A stretch of DNA of 64,000 nt from NCBI GenBank assembly GCA_023450085.1, contig JAEXHI010000008.1, forward strand, positions 1 through 64,000, read 5' to 3'. The first letter of the stretch is position 1. The number at the start of each line of letters is the position of its first letter. Positions 36,157-44,427 of this stretch are shown here, piece by piece. The notes below the pieces were generated by a model. It was not told the origin of the DNA and did no database searches. It saw only the letters and a list, made by a program, of their open reading frames with translations. The translations under genes were made by a program, and so were the position numbers. The stretch comes from Bacteroidota bacterium. Its GTDB lineage: Bacteria > Bacteroidota > Bacteroidia > Sphingobacteriales > Sphingobacteriaceae.

Positions 36157-36735
36157 CTATCCTTCTATCCATTTTACCTTATCGGCCATTGGCGTACGGT
36201 TAGCCTCACGTGGTTCGGCATTATGGTAGCCCATATAGAACAAGCCATAACATTTCTCATTTTCGGCCAAACCTAAAAAATCTCCTAGGTGGTCAATCAA
36301 TGGAGGTGAGCTCCAATAAGCACCCACATTTAAAGATTCTGCAGTTAAGGCCATATTTTGTACGGCACAACCTACTGCTGCAATTTCTTCCCAATTTGGC
36401 AGTTTGTCTTCATGAAATTGGATATTGATGGCCAAAATCACCTCAGCTTGCGATGTTTTTTGTCCAAAGCTGTCGTACTTTTTCTGAAGAAACTTTTCGG
36501 CAGGAACGGTTTCTTTGTAAATCCTACCCAACTCGGCACCCAATTTAGCTTTACCTTCTTTTCTGATGACGGTAAAACGCCAAGGTTGCGTTAATTTGTG
36601 GGTTGGGGCGTAATTGGCACTTTCTAAAATCTGCTCAATCACTTCCTTCGGAATTTCCTGCTGGGTGTAACTTTCAGGAAAAATACTTCTCCTGTTCTTT
36701 ATAATCGTTGATAAAATCTCTGCTTTTGAACTCAT
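36157..36735 (-). CDS. Nitroreductase-family flavoprotein
   Basis: 192 residues from the ATG at 36735 (an ATG five codons earlier is also possible). FMN-binding pattern: IIKNRRSIFPE, ESANYAPTHKLTQPWRFTVI, then AVGCAVQNMALTAESLNVGAYWSSPP and a C-terminal GLFYMGYHNA. Closest in style to the YdjA/TdsD minimal nitroreductases. It uses NAD(P)H to reduce nitro or quinone compounds; natural substrate unknown. Confidence 0.85.
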   Translation of the reverse strand: MSSKAEILSTIIKNRRSIFPESYTQQEIPKEVIEQILESANYAPTHKLTQPWRFTVIRKEGKAKLGAELGRIYKETVPAEKFLQKKYDSFGQKTSQAEVILAINIQFHEDKLPNWEEIAAVGCAVQNMALTAESLNVGAYWSSPPLIDHLGDFLGLAENEKCYGLFYMGYHNAEPREANRTPMADKVKWIEG

Positions 36736-36865
36736 TCCCAAAAGTAGCATTTAAGCGCAGCTTTAATGTTTTGTGTTTGTAAAATTGAAAATATTAAAAG
36801 AAAAATAATATTTATTGATAAACAATAAATATTTAACTATAATTGCAATATTAATTTTGAATATC

Positions 36866-37414
36866 ATGAAAAATGAAAATTCTATGCACAAGCTAGTTTT
36901 ACCTATATTGAATGTATTATTCTGGATTGTTTTTATTGGGTTATGTATCAACACAGGAACCCTTCTTTTTTCTTTTATCATTGGTTTAATGGGGAATAGC
37001 GTCCCTACCGAAAAACTCTATTTGGAACTCAATCTCTCTGAATTGTACCAACTTGGTATTTTTCACTACCTCAATATCGGTCTAGTTTTAGTGATTTCAT
37101 CGGGCTTAAAAGCTTATATGGCCTATTTAGCAGTTAAAATTTCGATGAAGTTCAATTTAAAAGAGCCTTTTAGTACAAAAATTTGCAAATGGATTGAAAA
37201 CATTAGCTATTTCGCACTGATGGTGGGTATTCTTCAAGTTTGTGCAGAATCCTATTACAAAGGTTTAATTAAGGAAGGTTTTGTTTTGAACAACCTATCG
37301 GGATATTTCGGTGATGGTGGAGAATTCCTATTTTTGGCAGGAATTATTTTTATTATTGCACAAGTGTTTAAAAGAGGATTGGAAATCCAGTCTGAAAACG
37401 AGTTAACGATTTAG
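36866..37414 (+). CDS. DUF2975 membrane protein
   Basis: 182 residues from the ATG at 36866; 17 codons of upstream open frame are AT-rich and unlikely to be used. Four hydrophobic segments (about 10-36, 65-87, 108-125, 150-168 of this start) and KEPFSTKICKWIENISYFAL between the middle ones match DUF2975. It is followed after three bases by a small Cro/CI-type regulator, a pairing typical of this family, whose function is unknown. Confidence 0.8.
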   Translation: MKNENSMHKLVLPILNVLFWIVFIGLCINTGTLLFSFIIGLMGNSVPTEKLYLELNLSELYQLGIFHYLNIGLVLVISSGLKAYMAYLAVKISMKFNLKEPFSTKICKWIENISYFALMVGILQVCAESYYKGLIKEGFVLNNLSGYFGDGGEFLFLAGIIFIIAQVFKRGLEIQSENELTI

Positions 37415-37417
37415 CGT

Positions 37418-37624
37418 ATGCCTATAGTAGTGAATTTAGATGTAATGATGGCCAAGAGAAAAATGTCGTTAAACGAACTTTCCGAAAAAGTAGACCTTAC
37501 GCTTTCCAATCTATCAATTTTAAAAACAGGAAAGGCAAAAGCCGTACGTTTTAGCACTTTAGAGGCCATTTGTAAAGCATTAAACTGTCAGCCAGGAGAT
37601 ATATTGGAATACGTAGAAGAATAA
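37418..37624 (+). CDS. Small HTH regulator (YozG-like XRE family)
   Basis: 68 residues forming one Cro/CI helix-turn-helix: MAKRKMSLNELSEKVDLTLS, NLSILKTGKAKAVRFSTLEA, ICKALNCQPGDILEYV. It starts three bases after the DUF2975 stop; the two-gene unit is common and the regulator probably governs it. No operator was identified. Confidence 0.85.
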   Translation: MPIVVNLDVMMAKRKMSLNELSEKVDLTLSNLSILKTGKAKAVRFSTLEAICKALNCQPGDILEYVEE

Positions 37625-37740
37625 TTATTCTAATGTGAATCGGATTAAGAAAATACTTTCTACACATCATAATCAGACTTTTAGAACAAAAACTACTATA
37701 CTACTGTCCCGCCGTTTGAAACCATTGTAGATAGTGCTTA

Positions 37741-37810
37741 CTATGTGTCTATGTGGTTCATTTAGGAAACTTTTGTGTTTTTAGTAAAAAAACAACCACA
37801 TAGGCACATA
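37741..37810. repeat. CACATAG-type inverted repeat, opposite orientation
   Basis: CTATGTGTCTATGTGGTT (37741-37758) and AACCACATAGGCACATA (37794-37810) are the outward-facing version of the 35393-35578 repeats. The rest of the gap 37625-37910 shows no gene. Confidence 0.6.
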
Positions 37811-37910
37811 AGAGTGTATGCCAAACAGGTTCCGATTTTAGTAGAACGAAGAGGCTTTGCTAAGGCTGGAGATAATGAAAAAATTACAAAACGCTTATCC
37901 CGAACTCACG

Positions 37911-38465
37911 CTATTTTACCTTAAGTTGCTTTCTGATTTGCTTTACCTTTGCAAAAAAGGCAATACTTTCCTTATCTACCAAATAATCCATCGTTTGCAA
38001 AAGTTCGTCTTTAATCCATGGATGAATGGTAGTGAAATTGGCCAAAATATTTAAGCAATGTGATTTGATGGCTACGGGCACTTCTTCGTCAATTAACCAC
38101 TGAAAAGTAGTTTCCGCTAGCTTCTCGGTATCATAATCCGTCAACACTTGCTTTATTTCCGGCAATGCATTCTTTTTACTGAGCAGTGCCAGTATTTTAG
38201 AGAAGTGCCTGCGTGCCGATAAGTTATTTTGCTTTGAAAACCCATCAAGGAAATAAGCCACAAACGGCACGAAGTTCTTCGGATTATTTTCATAGATATT
38301 CTCTAGAATCCAAGCGGCCCTGAAAGCGATTTTTTCCTCTGGATGAAACGTAAGGTCAATCACTTCTTTAATGGCCATCTCATTTTGCATAGAAATAGCC
38401 GCAAGTTTGGTTACCTTACTTTTTTGAAGGGTTGTTTTGATTTCGTTAATCAGTTGCTCGTTCAT
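37911..38465 (-). CDS. HEAT-like alpha-helical repeat protein
   Basis: 184 residues, entirely helical, no signal or membrane segment. HEAT-like helix pairs can be seen (KLAAISMQNEMAIKEVIDLT, EEKIAFRAAWILENIYE, FSKILALLSKKNALPEIKQV, AIKSHCLNILANFTTIHPW). Such proteins are scaffolds; no catalytic residue is proposed. Database labels such as adenylosuccinate lyase for related proteins should not be trusted. Confidence 0.65.
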   Translation of the reverse strand: MNEQLINEIKTTLQKSKVTKLAAISMQNEMAIKEVIDLTFHPEEKIAFRAAWILENIYENNPKNFVPFVAYFLDGFSKQNNLSARRHFSKILALLSKKNALPEIKQVLTDYDTEKLAETTFQWLIDEEVPVAIKSHCLNILANFTTIHPWIKDELLQTMDYLVDKESIAFFAKVKQIRKQLKVK

Positions 38466-38579
38466 GGTAATAACGAAATTAACAATTGTAAGCTTGTTGC
38501 CGAAAAAGAGTTTTAAAAAAGCAAGTTTCGGATTTAATAAACCATTTACTGTGGGGATATTTGTATAAATTTAAAACAC

Positions 38580-39434
38580 ATGAAAACGCAACAACAGCTT
38601 AATTACGAAAGAGTAGCCAAAGCAATTGACTATATCAGCACGCATTTTAAAAACCAACCTGATTTAGAAGAGGTAGCCGAAAATGTGAGCCTGAGCCCTT
38701 TTCACTTTCAACGTTTATTTACCGAGTGGGCAGGTACCAGTCCTAAAAAATTCTTGCAATATGTAAGCGTGAGCTACGCCAAAAGTTTACTGCAAACGGA
38801 GCAGGCCAATTTATTCGACGTAGCTTTTGAAACCGGACTTTCTGGAACCAGCAGGCTACATGATTTGTTTGTGAACATTGAAGGGATGACCCCTGCAGAG
38901 TATAAAAATGGTGGTGCCGAACTGACAATCAACTATAGCTTTACGAGCAGTCATTTTGGGAATTTATTGGTGGCCTCTACTCCTAAAGGTGTTTGTTATA
39001 TGGCTTTTTATGAAGATGAAAACCAAGCATTGGAGCTATTGAAAGCTAAATTCCCAAATGCCAATTATAAACAGTACTTGGATTCATTGCAACAAAACGC
39101 TCTGTTCATTTTCCAAAACGATTGGTCTAAACTACAGGACGTAAAGTTGCATTTAAAAGGCACTGATTTTCAGTTAAAGGTTTGGGAAACGTTACTCAAA
39201 ATTCCTATGGGTAAACTTTCTACTTACGGCCAAATTGCCAGCGAGCTTGGAAATCCCAACGCTTCAAGAGCAGTAGGAACCGCCATTGGCAGTAATCCCA
39301 TCGCTTTTCTCATTCCATGTCATCGTGTAATACAAGGCAATGGCTCATTTAGCGGTTACATGTGGGGCACTACCCGTAAAACGGCCATTATTGGTTGGGA
39401 ACAGGCTTTTGTTAAGGAGGGGATTAGTGGTTAG
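38580..39434 (+). CDS. Ada-like AraC regulator fused to O6-alkylguanine-DNA alkyltransferase
   Basis: 284 residues. Residues 1-115: AraC DNA-binding domain (KAIDYISTHFKNQPDLEEVA, SLSPFHFQRLFTEWAGTSPK). Residues about 120-284: methylguanine methyltransferase with GTDFQLKVWETLLKIPMGK, STYGQIASELGNP, ASRAVGTAIGSNPIAFLIPC, and acceptor Cys247 in PCHRV, followed by GNGSFSGYMWG. The N-terminal Ada phosphotriester domain with its zinc-binding Cys cluster is missing, so methyl-phosphotriester sensing is not expected. The stop codon lies inside a TTAGTGG tandem repeat. AlkB lies 439 bases downstream. Confidence 0.9.
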   Translation: MKTQQQLNYERVAKAIDYISTHFKNQPDLEEVAENVSLSPFHFQRLFTEWAGTSPKKFLQYVSVSYAKSLLQTEQANLFDVAFETGLSGTSRLHDLFVNIEGMTPAEYKNGGAELTINYSFTSSHFGNLLVASTPKGVCYMAFYEDENQALELLKAKFPNANYKQYLDSLQQNALFIFQNDWSKLQDVKLHLKGTDFQLKVWETLLKIPMGKLSTYGQIASELGNPNASRAVGTAIGSNPIAFLIPCHRVIQGNGSFSGYMWGTTRKTAIIGWEQAFVKEGISG

Positions 39435-39472
39435 TGGTTAGTGGTTAGTGGTTAGTGGTTAGTGGTTAGTGG
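39424..39472. repeat. TTAGTGG heptanucleotide tandem repeat, seven copies
   Basis: Seven exact TTAGTGG units in a row, starting within the last codons of the Ada-like gene and including its TAG stop; a partial eighth (TTAGTGT) follows. Copy-number slippage would change the C-terminal residues. Confidence 0.9.
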
Positions 39473-39532
39473 TTAGTGTTGGAAAATCTCTAGTGCATTT
39501 TGTAACTTCGATTTTAACAAAAACTACTATCT

Positions 39533-39601
39533 ATGCGTATTAAATGTTTTGAAGATATTGTGGCTTGGCAAAAAGCACAAGATCTAGCAGTCGTTATTTA
39601 A
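39533..39601 (+). pseudogene. Remnant of a four-helix-bundle (TIGR02436/S23-like) gene
   Basis: A 22-codon reading frame, MRIKCFEDIVAWQKAQDLAV plus VI, has the start typical of four-helix-bundle proteins (FEDLxVWQxA), then stops with TAA. Intact members are about 120 residues, so only the first tenth or so survives. It is bracketed by the TTAGTGG repeat on the left (39424-39478) and its complement on the right (39824-39871). Confidence 0.7.
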
Positions 39602-39681
39602 ATAGATAACAATAAACCTATCCAATAATGATACAAATATGAATTCGATTAATCATCTCGCCTTTTTTTAAGCCTTGAGTG

Positions 39682-39750
39682 AGATTGCTTCGTCGTTCCT
39701 CCTCGCAAAGACGAAAAAAAGAGCGTCATTGCGAAGAATGAAGCAATCTT
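39682..39750. repeat. REP-like inverted repeat (GATTGCTTC / GAAGCAATC)
   Basis: Left arm 39683-39713 (GATTGCTTCGTCGTTCCTCC, CTCGCAAAGACG) and right arm 39724-39750 (CGTCATTGCGAAGAATGAAG, CAATCTT) are imperfect complements separated by 10 bases. This matches the widely dispersed CATTGCGA...GAAGCAATC type found in many bacteria. Confidence 0.7.
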
Positions 39751-39823
39751 AAAGCGAAATATCAGGAAAGTTATTTATTGTACCCTGAAATAATGGAACT
39801 CGGTTATAATGCATTTCCCAATA

Positions 39824-39871
39824 ACTAACTCCTAGCTCCTATCCACTAGCAACTAACCACTAACCACTAGT
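39824..39871. repeat. Right-hand CTAG/CCACTAA repeat arm
   Basis: AACTCCTAGCTCCTATCCACTA, then GCAACTAACCACTAACCACTAG, is the inverse complement type of the TTAGTGG/CTAG motif at 39424-39478, enclosing the four-helix-bundle gene remnant. Confidence 0.6.
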
Positions 39872-39872
39872 A

Positions 39873-40484
39873 ATGAATCTATTCAACCAAGAACTCCCTG
39901 CTTCAATCAACCTTCTTCCAAAAGAGGGAACGGTGAATTACTATGGCAAAATCTTTAACAGAGCCGAAGCTGATTTCTTTTACCAACACCTGCTCGAAAA
40001 TATAGTTTGGGAAAATGACCAAGCGGTAATTTTTGGAAAATTGATTGTCACTAAACGAAAAGTAGCTTGGTATGGCGAAAAACCATTCGAGTACACCTAT
40101 TCGAACATCACCAAAACTGCCCTACCTTGGACAGCCGAACTGCTTAAACTGAAACAAAAAATTGAACTCATTTCGGGAGAGACTTTTAACTCCTGTTTAT
40201 TGAACCTTTACCACAATGGTAGTGAAGGAATGGCTTGGCATAGCGATGGAGAAACAGACCTAAAGAAAAATGGCGCCATTGCTTCCGTAAGTTTCGGTGT
40301 GGAGCGTAAATTTTCGTTCAAGCATAAGGTCGATAAAACGAATGTTTCACTTAACTTGGAACACGGTAGTTTATTAATGATGAAAGGCACCACGCAAACC
40401 CATTGGTTACATCGCTTACCTCCCACCAAAAAAGTACTTACACCACGAATAAATTTAACTTTTAGAACAATTGTAGAAGTTTAG
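39873..40484 (+). CDS. alkB: AlkB-like 2-oxoglutarate/Fe(II) dioxygenase
   Basis: 203 residues of the ALKBH2/3-type AlkB branch. Fe(II) ligands H123 and D125 in WHSDGE, distal His in THWLHRLPP near 181 and the 2-oxoglutarate-binding Arg in RINLTFR near 192. ASVSFGVERKFSFKHK and the nucleotide-recognition NLYHNGSEGMAWH segment are intact. It should oxidatively remove N1-methyladenine/N3-methylcytosine lesions. With the Ada-like gene nearby it makes a small alkylation-repair locus. Its stop overlaps the convergent helicase-like gene by four bases. Confidence 0.9.
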   Translation: MNLFNQELPASINLLPKEGTVNYYGKIFNRAEADFFYQHLLENIVWENDQAVIFGKLIVTKRKVAWYGEKPFEYTYSNITKTALPWTAELLKLKQKIELISGETFNSCLLNLYHNGSEGMAWHSDGETDLKKNGAIASVSFGVERKFSFKHKVDKTNVSLNLEHGSLLMMKGTTQTHWLHRLPPTKKVLTPRINLTFRTIVEV

Positions 40485-41788
40485 TGATTGCGAGCTTTGT
40501 TCATCTTCGCTTTTTCACCACTGCTATAATTAGTTGTTTTAGCATTACTTTCCTTTTTCTGTTGAAAAGCCGCATTTCTAAAAGCTTCCTCTTCCGCTTG
40601 TTGACGCTCTAACTCTTTCGCCCGTTTGGTTTTCTGCTTGGTAGCTTTACCCATGTCGTCAATTTTGAGGTCTTCAGGCAATTCTGCTTCTTCCAATTTA
40701 TGACCAATAGCTTGTTCTATTTTACGAAGTTGTGGCAACTCTAAATCAGTAATGAAATTCAAGGCAACCAAATCTACCTCATCCTTTTTAATCACCCTAT
40801 TGATGTAAAGCATTTTATCTTCAGGCAGCTCAAAATGAATGATGAAAGGAATATTTGTTAAGCTAGTTTCCTCGTAGTTTTCGTTGGCCACAATCAGTAC
40901 GCGGGCTTTCTCATTTACTTTAAAAGCTTCTAAACTTTCAAAACCCGCTTCATCAAAAAACAACGGTTTATACACAAATATATCTTCGGCTTTGCCATCA
41001 AATAAGTCTTTAGACAAGGTTTGGGCAGTCAATCGGGTATTTACAAAAACCACCACTTTATCAAATACCTCTGTATCCTGCAATAACAAATTGAGCAAGT
41101 TCAGTTTGGTACGGAAATTAGGCACCTGATAAATTAACTGAGGATAAGTTTCCACCTTGGTTTCCGAAAGCTCTTCTACCTCAATGGTAGCCGGCATGAA
41201 CATAAAATCGGCAATCATTTTATCCAACCTGTCGTGCATCACCTCGGTAAACACCAAATGCTGACATTTCTGGATACTGTTCGCCAGCTCATTGATCGGC
41301 AATTGCAACCCTTGTTTCACCATATCAGCCGCATCATCAACCACCATCATCTGGATTTTGTTGGTATTTAAACCTAGTTTAAGGTAAATAGCCCTCGCTC
41401 TTGATGGGATGGCCACTACAATATCAACGCCATCGGTCAATTCTTCCACTTGCTCATCTATAGGTGTATCAGCGTGAATACCCACAATGTTGAACGTACT
41501 GTTTTTGTTCAACTGGTTGAAATACTCTAGCACCTCCAACACTTTCTCTTTAGTAGGCACTAAAATAAGTGCTCTCGGCGCATCACCTCCACCTGTTTTT
41601 AAGCGCATTAAAGTGGCCAGCACATAGGTGGTTGTTTTACCACTTCCTTCTGGACCAATGGCAATAATATCTTGTCCACCTAAAATACGGGACATGGTTC
41701 TTAATTGCATTTCTTTTGCCGACAAATACCCCAAGGCACTCATGGTTGAAACCAATGGCTTACTTAACTTTAACTGCTCTAACGACAC
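40481..41788 (-). CDS. Degenerate DEAD-box helicase-like protein
   Basis: 435 residues with two RecA-like folds. Motif I is intact (GPEGSGKTT), but motif II reads VVDDAADM instead of VLDEAD, the SAT motif is TEV, and motif VI, normally HRIGRxxR, reads YINRVIKKD without the arginine pair. ATP binding may persist while coupling to unwinding is doubtful. The charged C-terminal tail (KTKRAKELERQQAEEEAFRN) is typical of RNA-contact extensions. It is not a broken gene: the frame and codon use are intact, so a non-helicase RNA chaperone or scaffold role is plausible. Confidence 0.75.
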   Translation of the reverse strand: MSLEQLKLSKPLVSTMSALGYLSAKEMQLRTMSRILGGQDIIAIGPEGSGKTTTYVLATLMRLKTGGGDAPRALILVPTKEKVLEVLEYFNQLNKNSTFNIVGIHADTPIDEQVEELTDGVDIVVAIPSRARAIYLKLGLNTNKIQMMVVDDAADMVKQGLQLPINELANSIQKCQHLVFTEVMHDRLDKMIADFMFMPATIEVEELSETKVETYPQLIYQVPNFRTKLNLLNLLLQDTEVFDKVVVFVNTRLTAQTLSKDLFDGKAEDIFVYKPLFFDEAGFESLEAFKVNEKARVLIVANENYEETSLTNIPFIIHFELPEDKMLYINRVIKKDEVDLVALNFITDLELPQLRKIEQAIGHKLEEAELPEDLKIDDMGKATKQKTKRAKELERQQAEEEAFRNAAFQQKKESNAKTTNYSSGEKAKMNKARNH

Positions 41789-42033
41789 GTTTAAAAATTT
41801 AATTGAGGGACAAATTTACGGATATTAATTGTTTAACAGAAAAATAAGCCTGTAACCAAATTTATTTCAGTGCTTGTAGCGTTTTCCAAAATGTGCACGT
41901 ATAGGTGTCGATTAACTGATTTTATTTACCTCTCATCAAAGAGTATTTGAAATCATTTTGTACGAAAAAAGAGGTATATAGCTTATTTTTATAGTCCCAA
42001 GAAGAATTAATTTAGCCAAAACAACCGTAGTGC

Positions 42034-42582
42034 ATGCGTGAAAAGCAAGGCCTTGATGAGCTGATATCTTATTGCAAACAGGGAAACCTGCGTTATCAGG
42101 AATTGTTGTACAAACAGTTTTATGGCTACGCTTTGGGTATTTGTATTCGCTATTTGAATAACCGAGATGATGCTTTGGAAGCCGCCAATGACAGCTTTAT
42201 CAAAGTATTCAAGTCTATTGGGAGTTTCAATGAGGAAAATGATTTCAAGCCTTGGTTCAGAAAAATTTTGGTGAATACTTCTTTAGACCATAAAAGAAAA
42301 TCGATGCGTTTTAGCGAAGCTTTGGAACTTACCGACACCATTCCGCAAAACATCTATACTTCTGTGATCGAAAAACTTAGCGCTCAAGATATTTTGGCAC
42401 TAATGAAACATTTAAATGAATTGCAGCGTACCGTTTTTAACCTTTACGAAATTGACGGCTACTCGCATAAAGAAATAGGCAGCATGCTTAACATCCCTGA
42501 AAGTTCTTCGAGAACGTATTTAACCAGGGCAAAGCAGGCTTTACAACAATTATTGGCAACCCACTCCATTTACACAAGATAA
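42034..42582 (+). CDS. ECF-type RNA polymerase sigma factor
   Basis: 182 residues: sigma region 2 (YKQFYGYALGICIRYLNNRD, DDALEAANDSFIKVFKSI, FKPWFRKILVNTSLDHKRK) and region 4 (LNELQRTVFNLYEIDGYSHK, EIGSMLNIPESSSRTYLTRA). Region 3 is absent as expected. It is followed by a membrane-anchored protein in the anti-sigma position, seven bases later, so regulation probably runs through it. Confidence 0.9.
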   Translation: MREKQGLDELISYCKQGNLRYQELLYKQFYGYALGICIRYLNNRDDALEAANDSFIKVFKSIGSFNEENDFKPWFRKILVNTSLDHKRKSMRFSEALELTDTIPQNIYTSVIEKLSAQDILALMKHLNELQRTVFNLYEIDGYSHKEIGSMLNIPESSSRTYLTRAKQALQQLLATHSIYTR

Positions 42583-42589
42583 AAGAGCG

Positions 42590-43945
42590 ATGAAAGCGAG
42601 TGACGAAGAACTAATAGAACAAATAAAAGTCGTTTTCGACGATTACGACGACAGTCTGAGCGAACAGGGCTGGGCTGACTTACGCAAGAAATTTCCTGAA
42701 AAGGAAAACAAAAAGCTACCCATTTGGTGGTTAAGTGGCATTGCTGCGAGCTTACTTTTGGTAATGGGATTATATTTTGGAGAGGTATTTAACACTAAAA
42801 AAACGATTTTACAAAACGCTAACAACAAAAAAACGGAAACACCTTCTACAACCCATAGCGACCACATTAACCCGCAAAATGATTCAATTTCTGGCCGTAA
42901 TATAGCGACTGTTGAAAATCAACCTACCGTACAAAAACCAATTCAGCAGGCTACTCCGTGTGCTGAGCATGTAATTACGGAAAATCCGCTTGTTGCCAGC
43001 AAAGTTACCGTTGGTGAGAAACAGCCTGAAAAAAATGTCGTTTCTCCTGTAGAAACTATCAAAAGCAATCCACCAACAACAGCAGCGGTGGTAGATAATG
43101 GAAATATGGTAAGCAATACCAAAGTTGAAAATAACCAAGTTGCGGGAACAGTTCAAACCGAAGTTCCCAAAAACACCGTAGAAAAGGAAACGCAACCAAC
43201 TAAATTATCTACCGAAGAGTTTTTTAACAAGGAAAGCCAAAAGATTGCGAACAACAAAAATAAAAACACCGAAAAAAATAATAGTTCAACAACAACCCTC
43301 GACGTTTTTACAGGAACTTTCTTTAATTACCATGATAACAATGAAGCCAAACTAAGTGCTGGTGTTGGTTTAAATGCCAATGTGAAATTAACCAAAAACT
43401 TAGTGTTTAGCTTTGGTGCGGGTATTAGCCAAAACAAGGTAAGTTATGAGAATAAGGTTCCGATGGATGTTGCAATGTCAATGTTTTCTGCTAAAGATAA
43501 TGCCCTGAGTTTAGCACCATCTTCTACAGCGTATTCGGCTACGGCTACCAACGACGTAAGTTTTAATGGACAATTGTTAACCATTGATTTGCCTATGGCA
43601 GTGAAATTTTATCCTACCAAAAAGCAGGATTTCTATATCTCTACGGGCATCAATTCTACTTCTTACCTTTCGCAGAAATATACCTACAATTACAACTGGA
43701 GTAATTTCCAATTTAAAAATGGAGAAGCACAACAACGTCAAGAAACCGAGAAAAGTTCCTTAAGAGGCTTTGATTTTGCCAATAGCGCCATCATTGCCAT
43801 TGGTATTAACCAAAACTTAGGAAAAAACACCCTGATTTTTGAACCATATTATAAACCGGCCTTGGGCACCATGGGTGATAAGAACTTAAGGATTAGCTCG
43901 GCTGGACTTAACCTTAAATTTAACTTTAACGGAGGCAAAAAATGA
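42590..43945 (+). CDS. Inner-membrane-anchored protein with C-terminal barrel-like domain (anti-sigma position)
   Basis: 451 residues. Residues 1-42 are acidic and cytoplasmic (DEELIEQIKVVFDDYDDSLS), resembling the ZAS-type anti-sigma start without its zinc motif. One membrane helix at about 45-66 (WWLSGIAASLLLVMGLYFG), then about 180 residues of Thr/Asn/Gln-rich linker, then from about 238 a strand-rich domain with FTGTFFNYHDNNEAKLSAGV and PMAVKFYPTKKQDFYIST that ends LNLKFNF, as in outer-membrane barrels. An inner-membrane helix and an outer-membrane barrel in one chain is unusual. The linker is long enough to span the periplasm. Confidence 0.75.
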   Translation: MKASDEELIEQIKVVFDDYDDSLSEQGWADLRKKFPEKENKKLPIWWLSGIAASLLLVMGLYFGEVFNTKKTILQNANNKKTETPSTTHSDHINPQNDSISGRNIATVENQPTVQKPIQQATPCAEHVITENPLVASKVTVGEKQPEKNVVSPVETIKSNPPTTAAVVDNGNMVSNTKVENNQVAGTVQTEVPKNTVEKETQPTKLSTEEFFNKESQKIANNKNKNTEKNNSSTTTLDVFTGTFFNYHDNNEAKLSAGVGLNANVKLTKNLVFSFGAGISQNKVSYENKVPMDVAMSMFSAKDNALSLAPSSTAYSATATNDVSFNGQLLTIDLPMAVKFYPTKKQDFYISTGINSTSYLSQKYTYNYNWSNFQFKNGEAQQRQETEKSSLRGFDFANSAIIAIGINQNLGKNTLIFEPYYKPALGTMGDKNLRISSAGLNLKFNFNGGKK

Positions 43946-44247
43946 AAAACGCTCTAAAACCTAAATTGCTATTCCTCTTTATACTTTCATTGGTATTCAT
44001 AACGTCCTGCAAAAAAGAAAATAACTATTTAGATGCGATAGTGGAGGCCAACTGCGGAGGGTTATTTCTCAGAGTTGATGACAAATTCTTGTTGGTATGC
44101 AACAAAGAAAAGCTTTTGCAATTTGAATCCGGTCAAAAGGTAAAAGCATCTTTTAAAACAGTCAAAAACTGTGAAACTCAAGGCATCACTTGTACTTTAT
44201 ATGCTGCAGATGAGACCATTCAAATTATTGAGGTAAAGAAACAATAG
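43942..44247 (+). CDS. Small lipoprotein of the sigma-factor operon
   Basis: 101 residues, lipobox FITSC, start overlapping the previous stop (ATGA). The mature part has three conserved-looking Cys (NCGG, KNCET, ITCTLY) and no recognised family. Its 3' end is duplicated in decayed form at 48309-48418, marking the far end of the immunity-gene array. Role unknown; probably co-regulated with the sigma factor. Confidence 0.75.
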   Translation: MKNALKPKLLFLFILSLVFITSCKKENNYLDAIVEANCGGLFLRVDDKFLLVCNKEKLLQFESGQKVKASFKTVKNCETQGITCTLYAADETIQIIEVKKQ

Positions 44248-44427
44248 TATTAACCGCTATGATGCGGCCAGATTATATTGTAGAATCGATCCTGCCACTG
44301 TTTTTAGCAATGCCTTTGTTGGCATGTATGAAATCGATGACATTATTGTTGTACTGAATATTACTTAGGCTTGGTATAGCTGGTGATAACATCAACCATA
44401 GGTTAATAAATCAAATTACTTCGTAGT

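Noticed and set aside
44250..44370. RHS/YD-repeat remnant suggested by the frame NRYDAARLYCRIDPA
   Set aside because: The similarity to the RHS core is weak, there is no start codon and the frame is only about 40 codons; it could be chance.
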